A stretch of DNA of 64,000 bases from Gammaproteobacteria bacterium (GTDB lineage: Bacteria > Pseudomonadota > Gammaproteobacteria > Pseudomonadales > Pseudohongiellaceae), in NCBI GenBank assembly GCA_021773355.1, contig JAJFKE010000029.1, positions 26,666 to 90,665 on the forward strand, written 5' to 3'. The position numbers and the translations under genes were made by a program. The first letter of the stretch is position 1, and each line of letters begins with the position of its first letter. This document shows, one piece after another, positions 1 to 9,663 of this stretch. The notes beneath the pieces were generated by a model that saw only the letters and a list, made by a program, of their open reading frames with translations, made no database searches and had not been told where the DNA came from.

Positions 1-1
1 C

Positions 2-313
2 GTCTTTACCGATCCACGTGAAGCCCTGGACGAATTTTTTTCCGAACCAGAAGCATGGGACCTGGTGATCACCGACCTGTCCATGCCAAGCATGTCGGGA
101 ATAGAGCTGGCTGATGAAATATTGCGGCAGTATCCACAAGCACTAATCCTGCTCACGTCTGGATATAGCGGTACCTGGACTTCAGAAAAAGTGAAGTCTC
201 GCGGGTTTTTCGATCTCATTCCTAAACCTTATTCGTTCGAGTCAATGGGAGTAGTGCTGCAGAGCGCTCTTCAAAGTCGGCAGACATATGCAGCCCCTAA
301 TAATAAGAGTTAG
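2..313 (+). CDS. Response-regulator receiver domain, C-terminal part (partial)
   Basis: Only the 3' end of this gene is in the window; the reading frame is open from base 2. It encodes the back half of a CheY-like receiver domain. The phospho-acceptor aspartate sits in ITDLSMP (codon at 74-76), followed by the conserved SGIEL stretch, the switch residue region LLTSGYS and the conserved lysine in PKPYS. A short polar tail ends the protein, so the receiver is the last domain. It could be a stand-alone regulator or the C-terminal receiver of a hybrid histidine kinase; the missing 5' part would decide. No DNA-binding domain follows it. Confidence 0.8.
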   Translation, partial: VFTDPREALDEFFSEPEAWDLVITDLSMPSMSGIELADEILRQYPQALILLTSGYSGTWTSEKVKSRGFFDLIPKPYSFESMGVVLQSALQSRQTYAAPNNKS

Positions 314-838
314 AGCGAACATTTAGTGGTTTCAAGATTAGCAATGTGCAGTGACTTCTTGCTTAACAGAAATCGTCGCTTTCAATCACAAGCACTTCCT
401 TCTAAAATGAGAAACACTAATCATAAATATTGTGGTTTACCTTCATTAGTCCAAGAAATCTGTGAGGCACTGACCCGAAAGGCAGCGAGTTTTTGCCATA
501 TATTTTTGCAGTTCTTTTTATTGCTTGCGTAACAATTGGCGGTTTTGAACCGCCAGCCGTACTTGCTTAAGCTAACTAAGAAAAAGGCAGCGAGATGAAA
601 GGAAAATTGGCTTAGAATAGACATGCTGTAGTTTGGGAAATAAAAATCTCAATATTATTTGGCCTATAGAATAGCCCGGCATCGCTGGGCTTTTTATTTG
701 GCGGAGAGGGGCTCTCAGTGGAGTGCCAATGCAAGAGGCTTGGTTAATTGAAGTCAGCACAGAGCCAGATTCAGGACTATCCTTTTAGGTCTTTGTAAAA
801 TAAACTCGAACAACAGAAATATTCTTCAAGGACTAACA
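314..838. other. Non-coding gap between receiver gene and amidohydrolase gene
   Basis: No convincing gene is seen here; short open frames lack ribosome-binding sites. The gap holds a perfect 7-bp hairpin GGCGGTT/AACCGCC at 538-554 without a T-run, and a rho-independent terminator at 673-697. The terminator lies 360 bases past the receiver stop, so a short untranslated RNA ending there is possible, but I see no conserved RNA family. AAGGA at 828-832 is the ribosome-binding site of the next gene. Confidence 0.5.
673..697 (+). terminator. Rho-independent terminator
   Basis: Inverted AGCCC/GGGCT arms (673-677 and 687-691), extendable by weaker inner pairs, are followed at once by TTTTTAT. It would end plus-strand transcription before the amidohydrolase gene. 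Confidence 0.7.
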
Positions 839-2365
839 TTGACCAAATTATTAATTAGGCTTCTATTCACGGCTGGCCTATTCTTATTGCTCTCCAATTG
901 CAGTGATTCCACGGAAAGCTTCGACATTCGTATTATTAATGCAATGCTAATCGACGGTCTGGGCAGTCCGACAAGGCCCGCCGACATCTATCTCAATGGA
1001 GGGTTAATCGCTCGCATCACTGTGCCCGGTGCGCTAAACGCAGAAGCGCTGAACACCATCGATGCGGCAGGCCGGATAGTCGCCCCTGGCTTCATCGACG
1101 TGCATTCCCATGGCAACCCTTTGGAAACGCCGGAATTTGAAAACTTTCTGGCGCAAGGTGTTACTACTATCACTCTCGGCCAGGACGGTGACAGTCCAGA
1201 GACTGAAGACCTCGGTGGCTGGGTGAACCAGATAACTGAGATTGGTATTGGCGTTAACGTCGCGCTGTTTGTTGGTCATGGCACGCTTCGAAACCTGGCA
1301 GGCATAGGACAGAAACCCGACGCCAGCGCAGAAGAATTGCGGCGGCTACTGGAGATACTCAATAACTCGCTGGATTATGCTTTCGGCCTGAGCACCGGGC
1401 TTGAGTACAACCCGGGCCTGCATGCGCCGGAATCTGAATTAGTGGCAATGGCGCGTGTAGTAGGAAATCGCGATCGTATTCTAATGAGTCACATGCGAAA
1501 TGAAGATGATGATCAACTGGAGAATTCAATAGATGAACTTCTCAGTCAAGGGCAGTATGCGAGAGTGCATATTTCTCATCTGAAGTCAGTGTACGGAAAG
1601 GGCGCAGCAAGAGCCGAGGAGATACTCGAAGTAATAGCAGCGGCAAGGGAGTCTGGCGTGGAGATTACGGCCGACGTCTATCCGTATAATGCAAGTTATG
1701 CGGGAATCGCCTTGCTATTTCCTGTTTGGTCGAAGACCAATGAAGAGTTCGAAATAGCCAAACGTGATCGCAGGGAAGAGTTGGAACAGTACTTGATCAA
1801 TCGGATTACCCGTCGCAATGGACCAAAAGCCACATTACTTGGTACGGATCCCTACACGGGGAAAACACTTGCGGACTTGGAGACAGAGCTGGGTCTGCCC
1901 TACGAAAAAATACTAATAGATGTGATCGGGCCTCAGGGTGCTGCTGGGGCTTACTTCATCATGGACGACGAGCTGCAATCGCGACTATTGCAAGATCCGA
2001 ATATCACCGTATCCTCCGATGGCAGCCCAAGCGGATTCCATCCTCGTGGTCATGGTACTTTTGCAAAGATAATCGAAGAATACGTGGTAAACAGAGAATC
2101 CTTAGAGCTCGAAGAAATTATTCGCAAGATGACGTCGTTCGCCGCTTCGTTGCTTGGGTTGGACAACCGCGGTAGTATCGAAGAAGGAAAGGTGGCAGAT
2201 TTGATCATATTTGATCCAACATCAGTTAGAGCGAAGGCGACTTACCCTGACCCAATTCAACTTTCCCAGGGCTTTGATATCGTCATGGTGAATGGGGTAA
2301 TCGCATTTCAATCGGGAGCGGCAACATCAGCTCGAATCGGGGCTGTGCTACAACCCTCAAACTAG
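839..2365 (+). CDS. N-acyl-D-amino-acid deacylase-like amidohydrolase (lipoprotein)
   Basis: A 508-residue metal-dependent amidohydrolase of the D-aminoacylase / N-acyl-D-amino-acid deacylase type. These enzymes hydrolyse N-acyl-D-amino acids or related amides. The metal-binding motif HSH is at residues 89-91 in VAPGFIDVHSHGN, a further conserved histidine is in HISHLKS, and the family-typical SDGSPSG...HPRGHGTF stretch lies near residues 397-412. The N-terminus is a hydrophobic signal ending in SNC with Cys21 as a possible lipidation site; Asn at -1 is not ideal for a lipobox. The start is TTG, chosen because AAGGA lies 6 bases upstream and the signal peptide begins there. Exact substrate cannot be read from sequence. 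Confidence 0.85.
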   Translation: MTKLLIRLLFTAGLFLLLSNCSDSTESFDIRIINAMLIDGLGSPTRPADIYLNGGLIARITVPGALNAEALNTIDAAGRIVAPGFIDVHSHGNPLETPEFENFLAQGVTTITLGQDGDSPETEDLGGWVNQITEIGIGVNVALFVGHGTLRNLAGIGQKPDASAEELRRLLEILNNSLDYAFGLSTGLEYNPGLHAPESELVAMARVVGNRDRILMSHMRNEDDDQLENSIDELLSQGQYARVHISHLKSVYGKGAARAEEILEVIAAARESGVEITADVYPYNASYAGIALLFPVWSKTNEEFEIAKRDRREELEQYLINRITRRNGPKATLLGTDPYTGKTLADLETELGLPYEKILIDVIGPQGAAGAYFIMDDELQSRLLQDPNITVSSDGSPSGFHPRGHGTFAKIIEEYVVNRESLELEEIIRKMTSFAASLLGLDNRGSIEEGKVADLIIFDPTSVRAKATYPDPIQLSQGFDIVMVNGVIAFQSGAATSARIGAVLQPSN

Positions 2366-2448
2366 AAATCTTTAATCGGGCTTGTTCAGCAACGCAGGTC
2401 CGACTATTCCTGCTCCGCAGCTATGGTCTGAGCATAACCCACCCACTC

Positions 2449-3306
2449 TCAGGCTGATTCCTCAGCCTCCGCCATACGCTGTTTGCGCGCTTCTTCTTCG
2501 GCCAGTATAGAGTCGATTTCCACCAGTACCCCGTCCACATCGGCCGCTTCGGTACTTTCCTCGAAGTGACCCGTCAATTCGGAATCCGGATGTAGTTCGC
2601 CGTCTTCATACAGGCCCCAGATTTCTTTGGCGTACTGACTTTTTAGTAGCTGCGGTGCAAATTGCCCGTAATAGTGGCTGATCTTGTTAACATCACGGAT
2701 CAGCATGTATTCGGCATTATTATTAGCCGCCGCGTCCACGGCCTGTGGCAGATCGATTATCACCGGGCCCTGTTCATCCACCAGAATATTAAATTCTGAT
2801 AAATCGCCATGCACTATGCCCGCGCAAAGCATGCGCACTACGTATTGCATAACCACGCCGTGGTCATGCACAGCCTGTTCTGGCGACAGAGTAACTTCGC
2901 TAAGTCTGGGCGCCACAGCGCCCTCACTGTCGGTAACCAGTTCCATTAGCAACACGCCATCCACACAGGTATAGGGTAGCGGAACCCGGACTCCCGCCTG
3001 AGCAAGTTTACGCAAGGCGTCGACTTCGGCGTTATGCCAGGTCTCATCCTGCTGTCTACGGCCATACTTCGAGCCTTTTTCCATGGCCCTGGCACGTCGA
3101 CTACTGCGAGTCTTGCGACCCTCCTGGTACTGCGCCGCCTGTTTGAAGCCGCGCTTGGCAGCTTCCTTGTACACCTTGGCGCAGCGAATGTCGGTATTGC
3201 AGCGCACCACATAGACGTCAGCCTCTTTGCCGCTCATCAGGCGACTCTTTACCTCGTCAATCAGGCCTTCTTCGATTAGCGGTTGAATTCGTTTAGGAAT
3301 TTTCAT
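2449..3306 (-). CDS. RIO1-family serine protein kinase
   Basis: A 285-residue atypical protein kinase of the RIO family, as found in many gammaproteobacteria. The nucleotide loop is replaced by SGKEADVYVV (25-34), the ATP-binding lysine is Lys44 in CAKVYK, the catalytic loop is HGDLSEFN (166-173, Asp168), and the metal-binding motif is IDLPQ (184-188). An Arg/Lys-rich segment (about 64-84) and an acidic C-terminal tail flank the core. Cytoplasmic. Bacterial targets are mostly unknown. It stands alone, convergent with the amidohydrolase gene, with no strong Shine-Dalgarno sequence before the ATG. Confidence 0.92.
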   Translation of the reverse strand: MKIPKRIQPLIEEGLIDEVKSRLMSGKEADVYVVRCNTDIRCAKVYKEAAKRGFKQAAQYQEGRKTRSSRRARAMEKGSKYGRRQQDETWHNAEVDALRKLAQAGVRVPLPYTCVDGVLLMELVTDSEGAVAPRLSEVTLSPEQAVHDHGVVMQYVVRMLCAGIVHGDLSEFNILVDEQGPVIIDLPQAVDAAANNNAEYMLIRDVNKISHYYGQFAPQLLKSQYAKEIWGLYEDGELHPDSELTGHFEESTEAADVDGVLVEIDSILAEEEARKQRMAEAEESA

Positions 3307-3606
3307 GGCGTCTTTATACAGTATTTGCGCCTTGGATGGGCGGTTAAAGATAGGTTTTATATCGGCAGAGTACTCAAGGTCAGGACTCTGAATTCAAGTC
3401 TTAGCTGTTAGTGGCTATTGATCTGCACACAGAAACAGGTCGATTAGCTGCTCAGCAAGCTGCAACAATTGCGATTCGCTTACTCACAGATTAAGTTGAA
3501 TATTTGGCGAGCCAGGAAGGCTGTGTACTGTTGAGCTAACACCGATGAGATCAGAACTGGGCAGTATAGCTATATTGAGCCGGCCATCCTGGGGCATCGA
3601 ATTGGC
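3307..3606. other. Spacer between pap and the RIO kinase gene
   Basis: About 300 bases with no gene seen on either strand. It must hold the kinase promoter and the 3' end of the pap transcript, but no clear terminator hairpin with a T-run was found. Confidence 0.4.
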
Positions 3607-5133
3607 TCAACCGACAAGCTTGTTCTCTCCCTCTACCGTAGCTTTTGTGAGTCCTTCACAAACAGTATCCAGAATTTGAATGCGGGCGTATTTTTTATCA
3701 TTACCTGAAATCAGGGTCCACGGCGTGCGTGCGGTGCTGGTGTGAGCCACCATATCGTTGACCGCAAGTTTGTATTCGTTCCATTTTTCGCGGTTACGCC
3801 AATCTTCGTCGGTGATCTTGTGTTGCTTGCGCGGGTCTTTTTTGCGTTCGTTAAATCGCCGTAATTGTTCGTCCTCGCTTATGTGTATCCAAAATTTGAA
3901 CAGCGAAATGCCATGGTCCACCAGATGTTCTTCAAAGTCATTGATCTCCTGATAAGAGCGCAGCCATTCATGAGGTTTGGCAAATCCCTCTACCCGTTCT
4001 ACCAGAACCCTGCCGTACCAGGAACGATCATAGATAGTGATATAGCCCGCTCTGGGTATGTGACGCCAGAAGCGCCATAGGTAGTGATGACCAAGTTCCT
4101 CATCGGTGGGTGCGGCGATGGGTATGACTCGATATAGCCGGGCATCCATGGCCGAGGTGAGCCTCCTGATAGCGCTACCTTTGCCACCCGCGTCCCAACC
4201 TTCGAATAGCAGTACCGCATTACGTTTTTGAGCGTGCATTCGCCAGGCCAGGTCGTGCAGGATTTGTTGTTTTTCGACAATCTGCTTGTTGTAATCAGCA
4301 TCGCTTAGGGAGAGCGTCAGGTTAACCGTATCCAACAAAGTAGGTTGTAACGATTTCTCATCCAAAGCCTCACGCAATAGTCTGGTTCCAGAAAATTTGT
4401 CGTCGTCAGAGGAATTGCAATCCAGGGATTGCCTATCCAGACAGGTTTCCAGTCTTTCAACAATAGCCTTACCGACAGTGATATCACGATAGTGAGGATT
4501 AGTAGCTTCAATAATGTGCCAGGGCGCGAATCCAGTATCCGTCAAGCGTATCGCTCGTTCAGACACCTGCGCGAATCGGTCATAGTTTTTTGAAAACTCC
4601 GCCAGTAAAGGTGACTTCTTGAATTTGCTCGCTTTGGCGTCCGCCTCTAACCGTTGCTGCTGTACCGCTTTTGGCAGATGAAACCAGAGTTTAACCAGAA
4701 TATAATCAGCATCGCTTAGGGTTCTTTCTAACTCCTCAATGCGCTTCAGAGCCTGATCCATTTCAGCTTCATCGATGCGCTCGAATGCGGCATCAACCAG
4801 GGGTTTGCTATACCAGGAACCGAACATCACACTCACCGTGCCGCGTATCGGCAGAGTCCGCCAGAAGCGCCAGAAACGCGGGCGCTGCAACTCTTCCTCG
4901 GTCTCATCCCAGAAGGCATGTGTTTGTACGTCGCGGATATCGAACCAGCGATTCAGCCGATCCACGACCTCGCCCTTACCAGCTCCTTCCACGCCGGAGA
5001 CGATGATGATAAGCGCCTTGCCCGATTCTCGAAGACGTTGCTGCAAACCCAGAATCAGGTGATGTATCTCAGGCTCGAGGCGCTTGTACTCGGCTTTCGC
5101 GATTGAGTGACCTACTTCCGCTGCTTCAAACAT
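3607..5133 (-). CDS. pap: Polyphosphate:AMP phosphotransferase (two-domain PPK2)
   Basis: Transfers phosphate from polyphosphate to AMP to make ADP. The 508-residue length and two tandem PPK2 domains match the class II enzyme of Acinetobacter and Pseudomonas. Domain 1 has P-loop GVEGAGKG (47-54) but its lid/Walker B region is degenerate (FGSWYSKPL). Domain 2 has P-loop GWDAGGKG (312-319) and the intact YDRSWYGR motif (368-375). Family members start with MFEAAE, so I place the start at the ATG at 5133; the frame stays open 21 codons further upstream to 5196, but that extension looks non-coding. Cytoplasmic; transcribed alone. Confidence 0.93.
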   Translation of the reverse strand: MFEAAEVGHSIAKAEYKRLEPEIHHLILGLQQRLRESGKALIIIVSGVEGAGKGEVVDRLNRWFDIRDVQTHAFWDETEEELQRPRFWRFWRTLPIRGTVSVMFGSWYSKPLVDAAFERIDEAEMDQALKRIEELERTLSDADYILVKLWFHLPKAVQQQRLEADAKASKFKKSPLLAEFSKNYDRFAQVSERAIRLTDTGFAPWHIIEATNPHYRDITVGKAIVERLETCLDRQSLDCNSSDDDKFSGTRLLREALDEKSLQPTLLDTVNLTLSLSDADYNKQIVEKQQILHDLAWRMHAQKRNAVLLFEGWDAGGKGSAIRRLTSAMDARLYRVIPIAAPTDEELGHHYLWRFWRHIPRAGYITIYDRSWYGRVLVERVEGFAKPHEWLRSYQEINDFEEHLVDHGISLFKFWIHISEDEQLRRFNERKKDPRKQHKITDEDWRNREKWNEYKLAVNDMVAHTSTARTPWTLISGNDKKYARIQILDTVCEGLTKATVEGENKLVG

Positions 5134-5456
5134 TCTGTATATGGACCCTGGTGTGTTCAGATAAGCGTCAAAATATAGGAAATAGTACCTAGCCAAAATT
5201 TAAAAACTCGCCGCTAAACTTAGCATTACTCTTTTTAGCATTTCCCGTACGACAATATCAGGCTTGGAAAGAGTGAGTTTGATCTGCGTCAAGGCTGGGT
5301 TTCTGCTGCTTGGTCCAGGGTGTTACCAGATAAAATCAGAAATGGAATAGTGATGCTTGAATGAGCGGGAATTTGATTCTGGATTTCAATGTATAAAAAA
5401 GCCCAGCCTGGCTGGGCTTTGAATCTGTCTGTTTTCGGCAAGCTAAAAAGCTGAAT
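5134..5456. other. Spacer with pap promoter region and a terminator
   Basis: Besides the terminator at 5395-5417, no gene is seen. The pap promoter should lie in the right-hand part of 5134-5390; no clean -35/-10 pair was recognised. Confidence 0.4.
5395..5417 (-). terminator. Terminator of the FMN-binding protein gene
   Basis: Perfect 7-bp stem GCCCAGC/GCTGGGC (5401-5417) with a 3-base loop, preceded on the plus strand by AAAAAA, which is a U-run for leftward transcripts. It lies 40 bases past the stop of the leftward FMN-binding protein gene. A short TTT follows on the plus side, so weak bidirectional use is possible. Confidence 0.85.
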
Positions 5457-6128
5457 TTAGCGCAAATAAGCGAGTGTGACCGCGCGGATTGATCGGCGAA
5501 TTCCAGCTGCCATCGCCTTACTGGAAATTGTGGCTCTGGCTATACCGTCTATATCCTTGCCCACGCGGAAAGCGTCTTCGGCGCGCTTGCCGAAGTATTG
5601 TTCCTGAACTCCGGGAAACTCCAAAAAATCTCCCCAGGTGTAGCGAAGGGACTCCTTGTAATAGACCACTCTTAAGCCGACGATAACCCCTTCGAGATTC
5701 ATGCCTATCAGAGTATCTATAGGAGCGCTAAAGCCATCCGGCTCCGGCAGCGTATCTGCAGTGACGAAGGCGTAACCAATCAGAGTCTGTTCCCCAGTCA
5801 CTGGATCCGTGCGATAGGCCTTGTATACCGGTACTTCGCCTTCTTTATCAGAGAAACTGTCCGCTCCGGGGATTACCTCCTTGAGTAAGCGTAGCGAGGT
5901 GTGATCTTTGTTCTTGGATTGTGCGTGGATGCCTGTTTGCAGAGCTGTACCGTTGAGCAAATATCCCATCATGGGACTTCCGCCATCAAAGATAATGGCC
6001 GCTACTAGCAGGCCACTGCTTATAAGGGATTTAAGTCCTGACCTGGTTCCATGTTGAATCGTCATGATTGCTTCGGTTCTCTGGATATCTTGTTCTACGG
6101 CATAAATTAACAACAAGTATTTGACCAT
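5457..6128 (-). CDS. Membrane-anchored FMN-binding domain protein (NosR/RnfG-like)
   Basis: Up to 223 residues with one N-terminal membrane segment (about 31-50) and a periplasmic FMN-binding domain of the kind in NosR, RnfG and NqrC. The C-terminal part DGIARATISSKAMA corresponds to the family's covalent flavin site (D-x-SGAT-x-[ST]S), but the usual SGAT reads ARAT here, so covalent attachment is uncertain. A later ATG (codon 22, at 6065) is an equally plausible start; neither has a good Shine-Dalgarno sequence. Probably passes electrons to a partner not encoded nearby. Lies divergent to the PQQ dehydrogenase gene. Confidence 0.75.
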   Translation of the reverse strand: MVKYLLLIYAVEQDIQRTEAIMTIQHGTRSGLKSLISSGLLVAAIIFDGGSPMMGYLLNGTALQTGIHAQSKNKDHTSLRLLKEVIPGADSFSDKEGEVPVYKAYRTDPVTGEQTLIGYAFVTADTLPEPDGFSAPIDTLIGMNLEGVIVGLRVVYYKESLRYTWGDFLEFPGVQEQYFGKRAEDAFRVGKDIDGIARATISSKAMAAGIRRSIRAVTLAYLR

Positions 6129-6382
6129 TACTTGGCTGCCAGATCAAAGCGTTTGAGCCAATGCAGCCGATCTATGCCTGGATTCGTTGACATAAAACAA
6201 GCCATTTGTGGGTTGTAGGAGGTGAAGCCCAAGGGCGCTGAATTTCAGCCACTTATTCTGCGTGGATAGGGCGCCAGGCAATGAGAGAAATAACGCAGTA
6301 CTGCATTGGACAATTGGCGGGAATGGAGCGACTATTTGGAACAATAGATTTTCCAGCAAACAAAGCAATGATGGTGACTGAT

Positions 6383-8149
6383 ATGACAATCCACAACTGC
6401 AGCGTCTTGAAAAGGTTGCTGCTTCCTTTGCCATTGTTGTTGGCTACCTTCAGTGCTAGTGCGCAGATAGAAGAATTCACCCCCGTTACTAACGAAATGC
6501 TGCAACAGCAACCGTCAGGCGAGTGGCTGAGTTGGCGCGGTAATCCGTCTTCCTGGGGTTATAGCCCCCTGGATCAAATTAACACCGACAATGTCAATCA
6601 GCTGCAACTTAAATGGTCATTCGCTTTGGATGATACCGGCGCGGTACAGGCCGCTCCCTTAATCCACGACGGCATAATGTTTATCCCCTCAGCTCGTGGT
6701 GTGGTTCAGGCGCTGGATGCAGCCACGGGTGACTTGCTGTGGGAGTATCGACCGGCTCCCCCTACGGAAGAATTTATCAACTCTGGTGCGGGTACCAGAG
6801 CTGCCGTATTACCACCTGGTTCCTTCGCAGGTGTCGGCCGCGGCGTGCAGAAGAACATCGCCCTATATGGCGAGATGATTTATGCCGCCACCGAAACTGC
6901 CAGTATTCGAGCTATCGATGTACGTAGCGGTCTATTAGTGTGGGAGACTCAGGTTGCAGATCCAACCTTGGGTTATTTCTATACAGCAGGACCTATCATC
7001 GCCAATGGAACATTGGTTACTGGAATTACCGGATGTGAACGCTACAAAGATGATGTTTGTTTTATTACCGGGCACGACCCCTTAAGCGGCGAAGAAAAGT
7101 GGCGTACTTCTACGGTAGCAAGGCCAGATGATCCCGGCGGCGATAGCTGGGGCGACCTGCCACTCAGGTTTCGCGCAGGCAGCGACGCCTGGGTTGCCGG
7201 TTCCTATGATCCCGAAGCTAATCTAATTTACTGGGGAACGGCACAGGCTAAACCCTGGGCGAGAGCAGTACGGGGATCAGATGGGGATGCCTTATACACC
7301 AATTCAACACTGGCATTGAATCCCGATAACGGTGAGATGGCTTGGTACTTTCAGCATCTTCCGGGTGAGACTCATGACATGGACGAAGTTTTTGAGAACG
7401 TGCTTATCGATGTAGAGGGTCAGAAGTCACTCTTTAAGATGGGCAAGCTTGGTATATTGTGGCAGTTGAACAGGGAGACCGGTGAGTTCATCAAGGGTAC
7501 CGATATAGGCTATCAGACCATCGTCAATTTGAATCCCGTTACCGGTCAGATTACTTATAGGGACGGAATGATTCCTCGAATTGGCGAAGAAATAAATATG
7601 TGTCCAAGCACCTCAGGCTTTAAGAGTTGGCGTGCCATGGCCTATTCGCCAGATACCAGTGCCATGTATATTCCTATAACTCTAAATTGCGAGCTGGCCA
7701 CTTTCGGTCCCACGGAACGACAGTTAGGTGGGGGCGGAACCGGTCCGGTAAGACGAGTCAACTATCCACATCCCGAGTCAGATGGAAACCTGGGGGAATT
7801 GCTCGCATTGGATATTCCCAGTGGCGAAGTTAAATGGCGGTACCGTTCGCGGGCACCGATCAATACGGCTGCGCTAACCACCGCTGGCGGCCTGGTTTTC
7901 GCCGGGGACTGGAACCGCACCATGCTCGCTTTGAATGCGGATAACGGAGAGGTGCTGTGGACAGTGCGCCTGAGCACATCGAATCAGGGTTTCCCTATTA
8001 GTTATATGGTCGACGGCAAGCAATATGTCGCCATGCCTGCAGGTACCGGCGGTGCCAGCTGGTCCGGCAGCTTGCCGAATCAACTCGCCCCCGAACTCAG
8101 CCGGCCGCGTAACGGCAGTTCTATCAATGTATTTGCACTTCCAGACTAA
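6383..8149 (+). CDS. PQQ-dependent dehydrogenase (quinoprotein), secreted
   Basis: A periplasmic eight-bladed propeller quinoprotein of the methanol/ethanol dehydrogenase type, about 588 residues. Repeated tryptophan-docking motifs are visible (ALDAATGDLLWEY, AIDVRSGLLVWET, ALNPDNGEMAWYF, ALNADNGEVLWTV). The acidic catalytic region is THDMDEVFE. There is no adjacent Cys-Cys pair of the classical ring disulfide; cysteines are spaced (GCERYKDDVC). I start at the third ATG cluster (6383) because GGTGA lies 5 bases before it and a clean signal peptide ending ASAQ follows; the frame extends up to 6281. Its stop overlaps the cytochrome c start (TAATG), so the two are translationally coupled and the cytochrome is its likely electron acceptor. 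Substrate, probably an alcohol or aldehyde, unknown. Confidence 0.9.
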   Translation: MTIHNCSVLKRLLLPLPLLLATFSASAQIEEFTPVTNEMLQQQPSGEWLSWRGNPSSWGYSPLDQINTDNVNQLQLKWSFALDDTGAVQAAPLIHDGIMFIPSARGVVQALDAATGDLLWEYRPAPPTEEFINSGAGTRAAVLPPGSFAGVGRGVQKNIALYGEMIYAATETASIRAIDVRSGLLVWETQVADPTLGYFYTAGPIIANGTLVTGITGCERYKDDVCFITGHDPLSGEEKWRTSTVARPDDPGGDSWGDLPLRFRAGSDAWVAGSYDPEANLIYWGTAQAKPWARAVRGSDGDALYTNSTLALNPDNGEMAWYFQHLPGETHDMDEVFENVLIDVEGQKSLFKMGKLGILWQLNRETGEFIKGTDIGYQTIVNLNPVTGQITYRDGMIPRIGEEINMCPSTSGFKSWRAMAYSPDTSAMYIPITLNCELATFGPTERQLGGGGTGPVRRVNYPHPESDGNLGELLALDIPSGEVKWRYRSRAPINTAALTTAGGLVFAGDWNRTMLALNADNGEVLWTVRLSTSNQGFPISYMVDGKQYVAMPAGTGGASWSGSLPNQLAPELSRPRNGSSINVFALPD

Positions 8150-8583
8150 TGAACAACTATCCATCTAAAATCGGAATGACTGCTCTGCTGCTAGCCGCCT
8201 TCGGCGTAATCGGCAGCGCTTACAGCCAGGGCGACATTACAATCTGGGATGGTGTCTATTCCACCGAGCAGGCTACACGTGGGGCCGTAGTTTATAGCGA
8301 TACCTGTATCGCCTGTCATGGGCAGGACCTTGGTGGCAATAGCAATGCGCCAGGTCTGGTGGGCATGGGCTTCATGTTTTTGTGGGAAGGGCGGACACTT
8401 GGCGCTTTCTTTGAAAAAATTCGAGAGGAAATGCCAACAGACCGGCCGGGACAGTTACCGCTGCAGAACTATCTTGATGTGGTGGCTTACATCATGCAAG
8501 CCAATTCGTTTCCTGCTGGAGACGAAGACCTGCCCCGTGACGTCGAGGCGCTCAATGGAATCGCGATCGCCTCTAAGTCTTAA
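8149..8583 (+). CDS. Periplasmic mono-haem cytochrome c
   Basis: A 144-residue secreted c-type cytochrome. A signal peptide (about 1-26, ending SAYSQ) precedes one haem-binding site CIACH at residues 53-57; methionines in VGMGFMF and EEMP are candidate axial ligands. The ATG shares one base with the stop of the PQQ dehydrogenase (TAATG), giving strict coupling. By analogy with quinoprotein alcohol dehydrogenase systems, it should take electrons from PQQ and pass them to the respiratory chain. Confidence 0.9.
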   Translation: MNNYPSKIGMTALLLAAFGVIGSAYSQGDITIWDGVYSTEQATRGAVVYSDTCIACHGQDLGGNSNAPGLVGMGFMFLWEGRTLGAFFEKIREEMPTDRPGQLPLQNYLDVVAYIMQANSFPAGDEDLPRDVEALNGIAIASKS

Positions 8584-8607
8584 TCCGTTCCAATCAATCA
8601 ACGGCTG

Positions 8608-9663
8608 TTAGAACGAAGCCAGTGCGTTGAATGGACTCGCGGTGCCGCCCTTGATTGGATTAATCTGAATAGCCGTCAGAAATTCCCAACGTTGTAATCG
8701 CGCCGCCGTTTCCGCCACTTCTTTCAGATAACCATTGTCGACTATGGGTAGGCCAAGATTCACCTGTGTTAGCTGGTGAATCGGTCGGTTGATGCCGGTG
8801 ACTCCTGAGGGCTGCACGTCATTTACGGCATCGCCTACTAGTATCGCCACGTCACGCTCGTGCAGAAAAGGCAGTACCGAGGCATGCAGACCGGCGCCAC
8901 CCTGACCGTATTGCCAGGGCCCGTCGGCCTCGCGCTTGGCCCAGCGTCCGGTGCGGATGAACAGCGCGTCGCCGCTACTAATCTTCACCCCGGCAAACTC
9001 TTCCCAGGCCAACAAGTCTTCTACATAGATAGGCGTACTTGGGTCCAGCCACTCCACGCCGCGCATTAGCGGCATATCAACCAGAATTCCGCGAGTCACA
9101 TAGGAGGTGCCCATGCGGTCTATGGCCAGGTCTTCACAGCCTGTGGCGGTCAGGTTTTGTGGATAGCCATTAAAGATCACGTACTCGCCATCGATCTCAG
9201 TGCGGTAATGACACAAAGCATCGATATGGGAAAGCATACCGTCATGTAGAGAAAATTGAATTTCATCAAGTGCAAAGGTGGGTTCGCCGGTGTCAGGATC
9301 CAGGCGGCTCATCCAATGCTCGGTTGGGCCGAAACTTGCACTATCGATGGCAGGCGGTTCAGTAGTCACGAAATGTTGCAGGGTTACCGTTTCACCGACG
9401 CGAACCAATGCCGCAGCCTGCTTGGTTTTCTCCGCGGTAATCAGATTCAATGTGCCACGTTGGTCATCCGGCCCCCATCGGCCCCAGTTGGAGAGTTCAT
9501 CTTCCCATTTCGCCAGAGTCTCTAGAGTGACTTTTACAGCCCTATCTTGGGTCGAAGGATGAACCTGAAATGGCTGCGCATTAACGCTGGTTATCTGCAA
9601 AAGCGCCGAACAGATGGCACAGAATATGACTAGTGGTCTAACTGCTTTGATGAATTTGAGCAT
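8608..9663 (-). CDS. Cyclase-family metal-dependent hydrolase, secreted
   Basis: A roughly 350-residue member of the cyclase family (PF04199, related to kynurenine formamidase). The metal-binding motif HxDxxxH appears as HIDALCH, and SLHDGMLSH precedes it. A signal peptide ends at VNAQ, so the protein is exported. I choose the ATG at 9663 because GGAGG lies 9 bases upstream; the ATG six codons earlier (9681) would overlap that site. The gene converges on the PQQ dehydrogenase/cytochrome pair and is followed 300 bases upstream by a second PQQ dehydrogenase in the opposite direction, so the genes may share one oxidation pathway. Substrate unknown. Confidence 0.85.
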   Translation of the reverse strand: MLKFIKAVRPLVIFCAICSALLQITSVNAQPFQVHPSTQDRAVKVTLETLAKWEDELSNWGRWGPDDQRGTLNLITAEKTKQAAALVRVGETVTLQHFVTTEPPAIDSASFGPTEHWMSRLDPDTGEPTFALDEIQFSLHDGMLSHIDALCHYRTEIDGEYVIFNGYPQNLTATGCEDLAIDRMGTSYVTRGILVDMPLMRGVEWLDPSTPIYVEDLLAWEEFAGVKISSGDALFIRTGRWAKREADGPWQYGQGGAGLHASVLPFLHERDVAILVGDAVNDVQPSGVTGINRPIHQLTQVNLGLPIVDNGYLKEVAETAARLQRWEFLTAIQINPIKGGTASPFNALASF